From Paracoccaceae bacterium (GTDB taxonomy: Bacteria; Pseudomonadota; Alphaproteobacteria; Rhodobacterales; Rhodobacteraceae), in NCBI GenBank assembly GCA_029862205.1, contig JAOTXT010000003.1, positions 1 to 64,000 of the forward strand: a stretch of 64,000 nt of DNA, written 5' to 3'. Below the pieces are notes generated by a model, which worked only from the letters and a program-made list of their open reading frames with translations, made no database searches and was not told where the DNA came from. Made by a program: the position numbers and the translations under genes. Positions within the stretch are counted from its first letter, which is position 1. The number at the start of each line of letters is the position of its first letter. Shown here piece by piece: positions 40,338 to 54,083 of this stretch.

Positions 40338-41657
40338 ATGAAGCGCAAGACGGTCTTGGCACTCCTGGCAGGGGTCGCTTTGGGGGCATCCCTGCCCCAA
40401 TTCGTGGCGATGACCGCGGCCCAGGAGCAATCGCCGCGCAACACCTACGAATATCTCGACCTCTTCGGCGATATCTTCGAGCGCGTCAGAGTTGCCTATG
40501 TGGAAGAGGTCGACGAGCAGAAATTGATCGAATCCGCGATCGACGGGATGCTCGCGTCGCTCGATCCCCATTCCGCCTATCTGCCGCCCGCGAATTTCGA
40601 GGACATGCGCGAGCAGACCAAGGGCGAGTTCGGGGGTTTGGGCATCGAAGTCACAATGGAGAACGGCTTCGTCAAGGTGGTGGCGCCGATCGACGGCACA
40701 CCAGCCGACAATGCGGGGGTCGAGGCGGGCGACTTGATCACTCATATCGACGGCGAGGCAGTTCTGGGCCTTACCCTTTCCGAGGCCGTCGACAAGATGC
40801 GCGGGCCTGTGGGCTCGGAGATCGTGATCACCGTGAACCGTGAGGGAGCCGAGGAGCCCTTCGACATCACCATCACCCGCGATACGATCAAGATCCGCGC
40901 GGTGCGGTCGCGGACCGAGGGGAATGTGGGGATACTGCGGATCACCACCTTCAACGAACAGACCTACGAAAACCTCGAAAAGGGCATCGCCGAGGTCAAG
41001 GCCGAGATCGGCGAGGATCGCGTCGCGGGCTATATCGTCGATCTGCGCAACAATCCGGGCGGATTGCTGAGCCAGGCGATCCAGGTCTCGGATGCCTTCC
41101 TCGATGCGGGCGAGATCGTCTCGACCCGGGGCCGTGATCTCGAGGAGGCGGACCGGGTGAATGCGCGGGCCGGCGATCTGACCGATGGCAAGCCGATCGT
41201 CGTTCTGATCAACGAAGGCTCGGCGTCCGCGTCCGAGATCGTCGCGGGCGCGCTGCAGGACCAGCGCCGCGCGATCCTGTTGGGCGCCAAGACCTTCGGC
41301 AAGGGCTCGGTTCAGACAGTAATGCGGCTCGGCGACAAGGGCGCGATGAAGCTGACCACGGCACGCTATTACACGCCGTCGGGGCGCTCGATCCAATCGC
41401 TGGGCATCGAGCCCGACATCCTGGTCGAGGAGCGCAAACTGGCCGAGGCCGATGAGGACGACGGCCGGCCGAGCCGGTCCGAGGCCGATCTGCGCGGCAG
41501 CCTGGAAAACGTGCTCTCAGATGACGAGCGCAAGCAGCTGGAAGAGGAGCGCGCCCGCCACGAAGCGACCGCGAAGCTCCGGCAGGAGGATTTCCAGCTG
41601 GCCTATGCGCTCGATCTGCTCGCCGGGCTCGCGATCTACGACGACAGCGCGAAGTAA
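40338..41657 (+). CDS. ctpA: S41-family C-terminal processing peptidase
   Basis: PDZ GGLGIEVTMENGFVKVVAPIDGTPADNAGVEAGD; catalytic NEGSASASEIVAGALQD; TFGKGSVQT. Confidence 0.95.
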   Translation: MKRKTVLALLAGVALGASLPQFVAMTAAQEQSPRNTYEYLDLFGDIFERVRVAYVEEVDEQKLIESAIDGMLASLDPHSAYLPPANFEDMREQTKGEFGGLGIEVTMENGFVKVVAPIDGTPADNAGVEAGDLITHIDGEAVLGLTLSEAVDKMRGPVGSEIVITVNREGAEEPFDITITRDTIKIRAVRSRTEGNVGILRITTFNEQTYENLEKGIAEVKAEIGEDRVAGYIVDLRNNPGGLLSQAIQVSDAFLDAGEIVSTRGRDLEEADRVNARAGDLTDGKPIVVLINEGSASASEIVAGALQDQRRAILLGAKTFGKGSVQTVMRLGDKGAMKLTTARYYTPSGRSIQSLGIEPDILVEERKLAEADEDDGRPSRSEADLRGSLENVLSDDERKQLEEERARHEATAKLRQEDFQLAYALDLLAGLAIYDDSAK

Positions 41658-41679
41658 GCGGGGGGGCACTCCCCCGCTT
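41656..41679. terminator. Hairpin after ctpA, no T-tract
   Basis: AAGCGGGGG-GGCACT-CCCCCGCTT. Confidence 0.45.
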
Positions 41680-41691
41680 GTGGCTCCGATC

Positions 41692-42180
41692 ATGGCCAAG
41701 ATCGATATCCTCGCTCTTCCCTATCGGCCCTGCGTCGGGCTGGTGGTGCTGAATGGCCAGGGATTGGTCTTTGCCGCACAGCGGCTCGACCGGCACTACG
41801 ACGCCTGGCAAATGCCCCAGGGCGGGATCGACAAGGGCGAGGCACCACGCACGGCGGCGCTGCGCGAATTGGAGGAGGAGACCGGCATCCAGCCCGCCCG
41901 GGTCGAGGTGGTGCGCGAGAGTGCCGGTTGGCTGAATTACGACGTGCCGCACGATCTGGTGCCCCAGCTCTGGGGCGGGCGCTACCGGGGCCAGAAGCAG
42001 CGCTGGTTTGCAGTCAGGTTCCTCGGATCAGATACCGAGATCGACATCGAGACCGAGCACCCCGAATTCCGCACCTGGCGCTGGATGGCGGCAACGGACG
42101 TGATCGCGAGCGCGGTCGAGTTCAAACGCCATACCTACACGCGGGTCTTCGAGGAATTCGACGATCTGATCGACATGTAG
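41692..42180 (+). CDS. rppH: RNA pyrophosphohydrolase (Nudix)
   Basis: YRPCVGLVVLNGQGLVFAAQRLD...WQMPQGGIDKGEAPRTAALRELEEETGI. Confidence 0.95.
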   Translation: MAKIDILALPYRPCVGLVVLNGQGLVFAAQRLDRHYDAWQMPQGGIDKGEAPRTAALRELEEETGIQPARVEVVRESAGWLNYDVPHDLVPQLWGGRYRGQKQRWFAVRFLGSDTEIDIETEHPEFRTWRWMAATDVIASAVEFKRHTYTRVFEEFDDLIDM

Positions 42181-42246
42181 GGTGCGTGCTTGCACGCACC
42201 TTTGGTATCGGAGGATCGGAACCGGTGCGTGCAAGCACGCACCCTA
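42177..42246. repeat. Inverted pair of REP-like elements
   Basis: GTAGGGTGCGTGCTTGCACGCACC ... GGTGCGTGCAAGCACGCACCCTA; TAG is the rppH stop. Confidence 0.92.
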
Positions 42247-42374
42247 AGGGCGGCGCGGCCACGCCCGGCCTTTGGGTTGGATGGTGAGAGCACGTGGGCT
42301 TGTAAAACTGACTGTGACCGACCACGCTTGGTCCGGGAATTCCCGAATGGGAATGCCAGTTCAGGGAGGAAGAA

Positions 42375-42782
42375 ATGAAACGAACATCCTTGGCGTTGTT
42401 TGTTGCGGTGGTGGCATTGTCGATCGCGGGTGCGCAAGGCGCCGTCGCGCATGAGACCGAGCCGGTGATCATAAGCCTGACGAAAACACCGCTCGCCGAC
42501 GTTGCCGGCAAGGAGGCCAATGTCGTCCGGCTCGAGGTTGGTCCCGGCTGGACGATCGGCGATCACTCCCATCCCGGCAACATCTTCGTCTATGTGCTCG
42601 AGGGCTCGCTCAAGGTCGAGGTCGACGGTGAGCCGGCGCAGATACTCAAGCCCGGCGACCTGTTGCACGAAATTCCCAATCAGAACATGAGAGGCAGCAA
42701 CGTCAGTTCCACGCATGGGCCGAAGTTTCTCGTTTGTCAGATTGGAAATGTCGGCGATCCCCTAACCGTCATGGCCGAGTAG
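42375..42782 (+). CDS. Secreted cupin-domain protein
   Basis: Signal peptide then GDHSHPGNIFVYVLEGSLKVEVDGEPAQILKPGDLLHEIPNQ. Confidence 0.9.
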   Translation: MKRTSLALFVAVVALSIAGAQGAVAHETEPVIISLTKTPLADVAGKEANVVRLEVGPGWTIGDHSHPGNIFVYVLEGSLKVEVDGEPAQILKPGDLLHEIPNQNMRGSNVSSTHGPKFLVCQIGNVGDPLTVMAE

Positions 42783-42789
42783 CAAGCGA

Positions 42790-42864
42790 GGGCGGCGCGA
42801 GTTCGCACGCGCCTTTCGGGGGATGAAACGGTTTATTTACGGTGCGTGCGAGCACGCACCCTAG
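42790..42864. repeat. Degenerate REP-like pair
   Basis: GGGCGGCGCGAGTTCGCACGCGCC ... GGTGCGTGCGAGCACGCACCCTAG. Confidence 0.7.
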
Positions 42865-42882
42865 GGGGCGCCACGCAGCAAA

Positions 42883-43281
42883 CTACCCCCCAACCTGCCC
42901 TAGGAACGCCCTGAAATCATTGAGCTTCTGAAGCGCCGCTTTCTTGCGGCCCGGGGTCGCTTCGTCGTGCGCGGTCTCGGCCTCGGCGATCTTGGTTTCG
43001 ATCATCGCCCGGTCGACCTTGTTTTTCTCGATCGCCTCCTCGGCGAGCACCGAAACGGTGTTGTCCGAGATCTCGGCGAAGCCTCCGGTGACAAAGTAGC
43101 CGTCCTCGGAGCCGCCATTGCGGACCACCACGTAGCCGGGACGCAGGTTGGTCAGGAACGGGGCATGATTGGCCATCGCCGTCAAATCGCCCTCCATGCC
43201 TGGAATGGTCACGGCCTCCGCCTCGGTCGAGGCAAGCTTGCGCTCGGGGCTGACCAGTTCGAAGTTCAGGGTCTCGGCCAT
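42883..43281 (-). CDS. atpC: ATP synthase epsilon subunit
   Basis: MAETLNFELVSPERKLASTEAEAVTIPGMEGDLTAMANHAPFLTNLRPG. Confidence 0.95.
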   Translation of the reverse strand: MAETLNFELVSPERKLASTEAEAVTIPGMEGDLTAMANHAPFLTNLRPGYVVVRNGGSEDGYFVTGGFAEISDNTVSVLAEEAIEKNKVDRAMIETKIAEAETAHDEATPGRKKAALQKLNDFRAFLGQVGG

Positions 43282-43282
43282 C

Positions 43283-43471
43283 TCAGTCCTCATCCTCGGC
43301 AATCAGCCCGTCGAACAGGCCGGCCGCACCCGCAAACTTGTCGCGGCAGCCCGGGTTGCAGAAACCGACGACCTGGCCCCGGTAGGTGGTCAGGCTGTCC
43401 GGCGAGACCGGCTTGCCCGACCAGGGGCAGGCGTCGTTGACGCAATCGGCGATATCGAGCGGCGCCGTCAA
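43283..43471 (-). CDS. Small Cys-rich YHS-like protein in atp operon (TTG start)
   Basis: LTAPLDIADCVNDACPWSGKPVSPDSLTTYRGQVVGFCNPGCRDKFAGAAGLFDGLIAEDED; fits exactly between atpD stop and atpC start. Confidence 0.7.
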   Translation of the reverse strand: MTAPLDIADCVNDACPWSGKPVSPDSLTTYRGQVVGFCNPGCRDKFAGAAGLFDGLIAEDED

Positions 43472-43472
43472 A

Positions 43473-45795
<2,323 letters not shown>

Positions 45796-45862
45796 CCCCG
45801 CAGGTTCCTCTTTGTCAAACGCCCATGGCTTAGGCTAACGGCTTACGCTTTCGGCGGCGGCC

Positions 45863-47394
<1,532 letters not shown>

Positions 47395-47395
<1 letters not shown>

Positions 47396-47955
47396 CAGCC
47401 GACCTCTTTCATTGCATTTTGCAGAGATGCGAGCCGCGAGCGGATCGACGTGTCGATCATCTTCGAGCCCACTTTGACGACAAGACCGCCGATGATCGAT
47501 TCATCGACGGTCAAATTCAGTTTCACGTCGCGGCCGATCGCCGCCTTAAGCCGGTCGCTCAGCGCCGCACGCTGGGTGTCGGAGAGCGTCCGCGCCGAGG
47601 TCACGTCGGCCGTTACCTCGCCCCGATGCTCGGCCATCAGCTTGGCGAAGGTCTCGATCACCTCGTCCAACACGAACAGGCGCCGCTTGGTGCCCATCAG
47701 CCCGACGACATTCCGGACCAGGCCCGAGAGGCCCATCGCCTCGGCTACCGAAGCCATGGCGCGGCCCTGTTCGTCGCGGGTGTAGACCGGGCTTCCGATC
47801 AGGGCGCGCAGGTCGTCACTGACCTCCAACGCCTCGCCCAGCGCGATCATGTCGCGTTCGGTCTCGGTCAACGCGCCGGCCTCGCTCGCCAACTCGAAAA
47901 GCGCCGTCGCATAGCGTCCGGCCGCGCTCGATACGAGGGTGGAAGATTCGCTCAC
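47395..47955 (-). CDS. atpH: ATP synthase delta subunit (GTG start)
   Basis: [35 protein letters not shown]...; 1-nt overlap with atpA. Confidence 0.92.
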
Positions 47956-48218
47956 GTGTCGCCTTCCCTTAGACCGCCCGGTAGGTTTCCGGGCTGCGTT
48001 TTGAACAGCACGAGGATCGGCAGACGAACGTCCCCCGATACGCCCCCCGGCATGCGAGGCCTCGCTATCATAGGGGCCATGTGCTTGCAACACTCGCGCT
48101 CGAAGCACTGGGCGCGGCCCGGTTCTGGCCTCTCGGGCGCTGTTTGTGAAGGGAAAAAGTCGCGCGCCCTTTGGGCACATCGTCGCAGCGCTGGCGCGCG
48201 GTTCCGTCAGGGCAAGGT

Positions 48219-48694
48219 TCAGTCCAGTTCGAAGCGGCAGGTATAGCAATTGTTGCGCGACGAGCGCACGTGGACATACGCGACCCGGGGGTCTTCGAAC
48301 GTCGCGGCCGCGGCATCTTCCAGACCAGCCGGAGCGACGATTCGCCCGGTTCCGTAGACGATCCGGTCGTCAGCGCTGTAGCCCTTGATCAGCCGCTCTT
48401 CCTGCCCCTCGGTGAGGACCGGGGGCAGACCCTCTCCCTCCACCGGGAGCACGTGTCGGCGCAAAGGAAAATCGGCCCGGTCTCGGCATAAGGCTGCAGA
48501 TCAGGAAACGGCCGATGTGCCAGGATCAGCATCGGCGCGCCTTCCGGAATGAAGGTCAAGCAATGGCGGCAGGGATTGCCATTGCCGTTCGAGACCGCGC
48601 GCTCGGGCGCCTGGCCGTTAGCGTCCAGCCCGCCGGACTGGTAGCGGCGGGCGGTCTCGGTCGGGACGGCAATGAAACGGGGCATATCGGTCAT
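48219..48694 (-). pseudogene. DUF1203-like protein gene split by a frameshift
   Basis: RYQSGGLDANGQAPERAVSNGNGNPCRHCLTFIPEGAPMLILAHRPFPDLQPYAETGPIFLCADTCSRWRE (frame 1) continued by GEGLPPVLTEGQEERLIKGYSADDRIVYGTG...VAYVHVRSSRNNCYTCRFELD (frame 2). Confidence 0.8.
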
Positions 48695-48777
48695 GGCAGC
48701 TCTCCTGATCTTCGCGCCATGATGATCGCGCGCGCTGGGCCGAGATGCGACCCGGATCATGCGCCCGGACCATGCGG

Positions 48778-50982
48778 TCAGAGAAAACTTTGGGGATCGA
48801 TATCAATCACGACCCGAACGGCGGCAGGCACCTTGACCTGGGCCTTCCAAGCCGCCAGCGCGTTCTGCAGCGCGATCCCCTTCGGCGCCTTGATCAGCAA
48901 ACGCACCCGCGCGCGGCCGCGGACCCGGGCAATTGGCGCGGGCGCCGGGCCGAAGAGCTCGGCCCCGGCCTGTTCCAGAACGCGGGCGGCCCGGCCAAGC
49001 GCATTGGCGATCTCCCAGACCTTCGGCTCATCAGTGCCCGAGACGATCACGCCCGCCATCCGGCCATAGGGCGGCACGCCCGCCTGAAACCGCGCCTCGG
49101 CCTCGGCCTTCCAGAACGCTTCCTCGTCGCCGGTCAGCATGGCCCGGATCACAGGGTGCTCGGCGCTGGCGGTCTGGATCATCGCGGTGCCAGGCTTGTC
49201 GGCCCGCCCGGCGCGGCCCGCGACCTGGCGCAGAAGCTGAAAGGTCCGCTCGGCGGCGCGCAGGTCGCCACCATGCAGCCCCATATCCGCGTCGACCACG
49301 CCGACCAGGGTCAGCAGAGGGAAGTTGTGCCCCTTGGCCACCATCTGGGTGCCGATGATCACATCCGCCCCACCCTCGGCGATCGCCGCCAGACGCTCTT
49401 TCAGCTCGGCCGGCCCCGATGTCAGATCCGAGGACAGAACCTCGATCCGGGCGCCGGGGAACAGGCTGGCCGCCTCCTCGGCCAGGCGCTCGACGCCCGG
49501 GCCGCACGCCGCAATCCGGTCGTCGCGGCCGCAGTTCGGGCAGGCGCGCGGCAGCGGCTCGGCATGGCCGCATTGATGGCACATGAGCTGCGCCCGGTAG
49601 CGGTGGGTCACCAGCCAGGCATCGCAATGGGCACAACCGAAATGGTGCCCGCAGGCGCGGCAGAGCGTCAGCGGCGCATAGCCCCGCCGGTTCAGGAACA
49701 AGAGCACCTGCTCGCCCCGCGCGATGCGCGCGCGCGCCGCCTCGATAAAGGGCTCGCTCAGCCACCGGTCGCGGCCGGGCTGTTCCTGGCGCAGATCGAC
49801 CAGCCGGATGTCGGGCAGCACGGCCACACCAAAGCGCTCGGGCAGATCGATGCGGGCATATTTGCCGCTATCCGCGTTGGCCCAGCTCTCGAGCGATGGC
49901 GTGGCCGAGGCCAGCACGACCGTGGCGCCTTCGATCGAGGCGCGCAGCACCCCCATGTCGCGGGCGTGATAGAGGACCATGTCCTCCTGCTTGAAGCTGG
50001 CTTCGTGCTCCTCGTCGATCACGATCAGGCCGAGATCGGGGAAAGGCAGGAACAGCGACGACCGCGCTCCCACGACCAGTTGCGCGGTGCCCTCGGCCAC
50101 CGCGCGCCAGCAGCGCCGACGCTCGGCGCCGGTCACCCCATGGTGCCATTCCGCCGGACGCGCACCGAACCGCGCCTCGACCCGAGCCAGGAAAGCCGGC
50201 GTCAGCGCGACCTCCGGCAACAGAACCAGGGCCTGGCGCCCCTGGGCGATGCATTCCGCCACTGCCTCCAGATAGACCTCGGTCTTGCCCGATCCGGTGA
50301 CGCCCTTGAGCAACGTGGCACTGAACTCGCGGGCGGCCACGTTGGCCCGGAGCGCCGTGGCCGCCTCGGCCTGCGCCTCCGACAGATGCGCCCCCAAGGT
50401 CTGGCCCCAAAGCGTCGGATAGGGCGCGTCCGCCGGCACTTCCTCGGTCACCAGCGCGCCCGCGCCGACCAGGCCTTTCACCACCGAAGGGGTCACACCG
50501 GCCATGCGCGCGAGCTCCGCGGGCGCAAACCCCAGGCCCCCATGCGCCTCGATCACCTCGATCACCCGCTTGCGGGCGGGCGTCATGCGCTGGGGCCGGG
50601 CCGGGCCCAGCGCGACCCGGATCTGGGATTTCGGCGGCGCACCGAGCTCGGGCACGCGGGTCGCCAGCCGCAGCATCATGCCCGGCAGCGTCATCGTGTA
50701 TTCCGCCGCACGGGACAGGAAACTCAGCATCGTCGCGGGCAAGGGCGGCACCGGCAGCCGCGCGATGACCGGCTTCAGCCGTGCCGCGTCCACCGACTGC
50801 CCACCCGGACCCCAGACCACCCCCCGCGCGCGCCTGGTGCCCAATTCCACCTCGACGAAATCGCCGGGGCCCAGCGCCATCCCATCGGGCACCAAATAGT
50901 CCAGCGGCTCGTCGAACGGCATCGGCAGCGCCACGCCGACCCTGTCGCCCGGGCCGAACGCCTCGCTCACCGGGGCACTCAT
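48778..50982 (-). CDS. priA: Primosomal protein N' (replication restart helicase)
   Basis: [18 protein letters not shown]...[12 protein letters not shown]...zinc-binding [28 protein letters not shown]. Confidence 0.97.
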   Translation of the reverse strand: MSAPVSEAFGPGDRVGVALPMPFDEPLDYLVPDGMALGPGDFVEVELGTRRARGVVWGPGGQSVDAARLKPVIARLPVPPLPATMLSFLSRAAEYTMTLPGMMLRLATRVPELGAPPKSQIRVALGPARPQRMTPARKRVIEVIEAHGGLGFAPAELARMAGVTPSVVKGLVGAGALVTEEVPADAPYPTLWGQTLGAHLSEAQAEAATALRANVAAREFSATLLKGVTGSGKTEVYLEAVAECIAQGRQALVLLPEVALTPAFLARVEARFGARPAEWHHGVTGAERRRCWRAVAEGTAQLVVGARSSLFLPFPDLGLIVIDEEHEASFKQEDMVLYHARDMGVLRASIEGATVVLASATPSLESWANADSGKYARIDLPERFGVAVLPDIRLVDLRQEQPGRDRWLSEPFIEAARARIARGEQVLLFLNRRGYAPLTLCRACGHHFGCAHCDAWLVTHRYRAQLMCHQCGHAEPLPRACPNCGRDDRIAACGPGVERLAEEAASLFPGARIEVLSSDLTSGPAELKERLAAIAEGGADVIIGTQMVAKGHNFPLLTLVGVVDADMGLHGGDLRAAERTFQLLRQVAGRAGRADKPGTAMIQTASAEHPVIRAMLTGDEEAFWKAEAEARFQAGVPPYGRMAGVIVSGTDEPKVWEIANALGRAARVLEQAGAELFGPAPAPIARVRGRARVRLLIKAPKGIALQNALAAWKAQVKVPAAVRVVIDIDPQSFL

Positions 50983-51087
50983 TTCGCGCCGCCCGCAATC
51001 GGTGCTTGGTTCCGGGCGCAGCCTTGGATTAGATTGCCTGCGAAGCGGTCCGCCAGAGACCGCGATTTGAGCGCGAGGATCCGGGCT

Positions 51088-51744
51088 ATGAAATTCTTTA
51101 TCGACACAGCCGAGATCGATGAGATCCGCGAGCTGGCCGCGACCGGCATGGTCGACGGCGTCACCACCAACCCCTCGCTAATCATGAAAGCCGGGCGCGA
51201 AATCCTCGAGGTTACCCGCGAGATCTGCGCCATCGTCGATGGCCCGGTCTCGGCCGAGGTCACCGCCACCGCGTCGGAGGCGATGATCGCCGAGGGCACC
51301 AAGCTCGCCGCGATCGCCCCCAATATCGCGGTCAAGGTGCCGATGACCTGGGACGGGCTGAAGGCCTGCAAGGCGCTGACCGATGCGGGGCATATGGTCA
51401 ATGTGACGCTCTGCTTTTCGGCCAACCAGGCGCTTCTGGCGGCCAAGGCGGGCGCGACCTTCATCTCGCCCTTCATCGGGCGGCTCGACGACATTGGTCT
51501 CGAAGGCATGGAGCTGATCGCCGACATCCGCCAGATCTATGACAATTACCAATTCGAGACGCAGATACTGGCCGCCTCGATCCGCACCGTGAACCATGTG
51601 GCGGTGGCCGCCAAGATCGGCGCCGACGTAGCAACCATTCCTCCGGCCGTGGTGAAGAAACTGGCCGACCACCCGCTGACCGACAAGGGCCTGGACGCCT
51701 TTCTGGCAGACTGGGCCAAGACCGGCCAGAAGATTTTGGGATAA
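51088..51744 (+). CDS. Transaldolase/fructose-6-phosphate aldolase family
   Basis: [38 protein letters not shown]...[15 protein letters not shown]. Confidence 0.95.
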   Translation: MKFFIDTAEIDEIRELAATGMVDGVTTNPSLIMKAGREILEVTREICAIVDGPVSAEVTATASEAMIAEGTKLAAIAPNIAVKVPMTWDGLKACKALTDAGHMVNVTLCFSANQALLAAKAGATFISPFIGRLDDIGLEGMELIADIRQIYDNYQFETQILAASIRTVNHVAVAAKIGADVATIPPAVVKKLADHPLTDKGLDAFLADWAKTGQKILG

Positions 51745-51749
51745 GCGCG

Positions 51750-52499
51750 ATGACTAGCCTGACCGAAGCCGCCGCCCCCGCGATTGCTCTCGATACTGAG
51801 GAACGCGACCTGATCCGCTCGCTGATCCTGGCCGACCCGGAACTGGTGCTGTCGGACGACATGGTGATGCGGGCGCTTCTGGGTTCGACCGCTCAGGGCG
51901 CGCGCAACATCGTGGATCTGCGCGACAAGCTGGTCGAGCGGTTGGAGGGGCGGCTGGACAAGCTGGTCCACACCAACCGATCGGTGATCGCGGCGGCCTA
52001 CGAAAACGTCGCCGGCACGCAGCAGATGCACCGGGCGATCCTTGCGCTGATCGACGCGCCGGATCTGGGCGAGTTTCTGCGCCGACTGACCCGCGACGTG
52101 CCGGCCATGGTCGGCGTCGAGGATGCGCGCCTGGGCCTCGAGGCCGAGGTCGATGCGATCGGCCCGGCCGCCCTGGCCGAGGGATTGGCGGGCCGGGTCC
52201 TGCTGATGCCCTACGGCAGCATCGACGAATACCTGATGCTGGACGGCGACACGCCGCCGGGGCAGGTGATGCTGCGCGGCTGCGGCGAGGAGGCGGAAAT
52301 CATCTTCGGCGAGATGACCCGAACCCGTTCCGAGGCGCTCTTGCGGCTCGACATGGCGGGCAGTGCCGGCCTATTGGCCTTCGGCACGCGCGATCCCGAC
52401 CGGTTCAGTCCGGATCAGGGCACTGATCTTCTGACCTTCTTCAGCGGCGTGGTCGAGCGTCTGTTGACCCGGCATTTGGCGGAGGCGGACGACGCCTGA
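51750..52499 (+). CDS. DUF484-family protein
   Basis: N-terminal ERDLIRSLILADPELVLSDDMVMRALLG, GAF-like C-term; precedes xerC as often seen. Confidence 0.85.
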   Translation: MTSLTEAAAPAIALDTEERDLIRSLILADPELVLSDDMVMRALLGSTAQGARNIVDLRDKLVERLEGRLDKLVHTNRSVIAAAYENVAGTQQMHRAILALIDAPDLGEFLRRLTRDVPAMVGVEDARLGLEAEVDAIGPAALAEGLAGRVLLMPYGSIDEYLMLDGDTPPGQVMLRGCGEEAEIIFGEMTRTRSEALLRLDMAGSAGLLAFGTRDPDRFSPDQGTDLLTFFSGVVERLLTRHLAEADDA

Positions 52500-53422
52500 T
52501 GGTGGCGCTGTCGGGCGCCGCCGCGGACCTGCTCGACCGCTGGCTCGCCCAACTCTCGGCGGTGCGTCAGCGCAGTGCCAAGACGGTGGAGGCTTACCGC
52601 CGGGACGTCGCGGGGTATCTGGGCTTTCTCGCATTGCATACCGGCAGCCCCATGGGCCGCCAGGCGCTGGGTCAGGTCAGCCTCGGCGACCTGCGCGCCT
52701 GGATGGCGGCGGAACGGGCGCGTGGCCTTTCGTCAGCCTCGCTGGCGCGCGCGCTTTCGGCGGTCAGGGCGTTCTACAAATGGCTCGACGCGGCGGAGGG
52801 CGTGGATTGCGCGGCGATCCATGTGGTGCGTTCGCCAAAAAGCCCCGCGCGCCTTCCCCGGCCCGTGCCTGAGACCGGCGCCCGCGCGGTACTGGCGGCG
52901 GTCAGCGCCCATGGGCAACCTTGGATCGCCGCCCGCGATCAGGCGGCGCTGACCCTGATCTGGGGCTCGGGCCTGCGCATCTCCGAGGCTTTGGGCCTTC
53001 GCCAGGGCGATGCGCCGCTCAGCGAGGTAATCCGGGTCACCGGCAAGGGGGGCAAGGAGCGGGACGTGCCCGTCCTGCCAGCCGCGCGCGAGGCGGTGGA
53101 GCATTATCTGGACCTCTGTCCTCACGCCGCCGGGCCCGGCGAGGCCCTGTTCTTGGGTGCGCGCGGCGGGCCCTTGAGCCCGCGGCTTCTGCAGAAGGCC
53201 ATGGCCGAGGCGCGGATGGCGCTGGGTCTGCCGGCCTCGGCCACACCCCATGCGCTGCGCCACTCCTTCGCGACCCAATTGCTGGCCGCCGGCGGGGACC
53301 TGCGGGCGATCCAGGAACTTCTGGGCCACGCCTCGCTGTCGACCACCCAGGTCTACACCCAGGTCGACGAGGCGCGGCTGATGGAGATCTACGACAAGGC
53401 GCACCCGAAGGGGCGGGGATAG
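52499..53422 (+). CDS. xerC: Tyrosine recombinase XerC
   Basis: GSGLRISEALGLRQGD...TPHALRHSFATQLLAAGGDLRAIQELLGHASLSTTQVYTQV. Confidence 0.95.
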   Translation: MVALSGAAADLLDRWLAQLSAVRQRSAKTVEAYRRDVAGYLGFLALHTGSPMGRQALGQVSLGDLRAWMAAERARGLSSASLARALSAVRAFYKWLDAAEGVDCAAIHVVRSPKSPARLPRPVPETGARAVLAAVSAHGQPWIAARDQAALTLIWGSGLRISEALGLRQGDAPLSEVIRVTGKGGKERDVPVLPAAREAVEHYLDLCPHAAGPGEALFLGARGGPLSPRLLQKAMAEARMALGLPASATPHALRHSFATQLLAAGGDLRAIQELLGHASLSTTQVYTQVDEARLMEIYDKAHPKGRG

Positions 53423-53558
53423 GGTGGTCTCTCACATGTGAGAGGGTTGGTAAGATATTGAAATTGAAATGTTTCCAGAGAAGTTTACCGATTATTCACA
53501 GTTGGCGTGCGGTGGTGCCGCTGCCTGCGCAACGGACGATCGGTCAGTTAGTGCGCAT

Positions 53559-53618
53559 GTAGGGCGGGATTTATCCCGCCACCCACCGTCCTCGTGGCGG
53601 GGTGAAACCCCGCCCTAC
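53559..53618. repeat. Inverted pair of REP-like elements
   Basis: GTAGGGCGGGATTTATCCCGCC ... GGCGGGGTGAAACCCCGCCCTAC. Confidence 0.9.
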
Positions 53619-53647
53619 CGCGCGAGCACGGCGCCGCGCCGCGTCAC

Positions 53648-53872
53648 TTACCCCTTCACCGCCCGCAACACATATACGCGTATCGCGCTGGCGAGCGAGG
53701 CGGGCGGGGTGCGCCCGGCGTCGATCCGCGCGGCGAGCGCGTTGACCGAGAGACCTTCAGCTTTTGCGAGGTCCTGGAACTCGGTCCAGAAGGCCTGTTC
53801 CAGGCTGACCGAGGTGCGGTGGCCCTGAAGCGTCAGCGAGCGCTTGACCGGGCGGTCCGGCGGCTCAGTCAT
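53648..53872 (-). CDS. Ribbon-helix-helix domain protein
   Basis: RSLTLQGHRTSVSLEQAFWTEFQDLAKAEGLSVNALAARID. Confidence 0.85.
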   Translation of the reverse strand: MTEPPDRPVKRSLTLQGHRTSVSLEQAFWTEFQDLAKAEGLSVNALAARIDAGRTPPASLASAIRVYVLRAVKG

Positions 53873-54083
53873 CGACGTCATCCAGCTTGTGGCCATCCAG
53901 ATCGCGGGCCGTCTTTTCCGTGCGCGCCTCGTGCAACCGCCGGACCGCCGCTCCTTGGCCATGGCGTGCGGCATTGGCATCGGCTTCCAGGCGGGCTGCC
54001 GCGCGCTTCCGGCGCTTACGCCATTGGCGCAGGTTGACCGGCTTGCCGCTCCCCGCCCCGCCGCTCCCCGTCTCGGCACTCAT
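53865..54083 (-). CDS. DUF4169-like small basic protein
   Basis: PVNLRQWRKRRKRAAARLEADANAARHGQ; overlaps RHH and chorismate mutase genes. Confidence 0.8.
   Translation of the reverse strand: MSAETGSGGAGSGKPVNLRQWRKRRKRAAARLEADANAARHGQGAAVRRLHEARTEKTARDLDGHKLDDVDD

Noticed and set aside
48745-51744. 999-aa plus-strand ORF
   Set aside because: Only the last part (from 51088) is a real gene (transaldolase); the rest is antisense to priA
52499-53422. Tyrosine recombinase as a prophage/ICE integrase
   Set aside because: Sequence and DUF484 neighbour fit housekeeping XerC; no adjacent tRNA, phage or transfer genes
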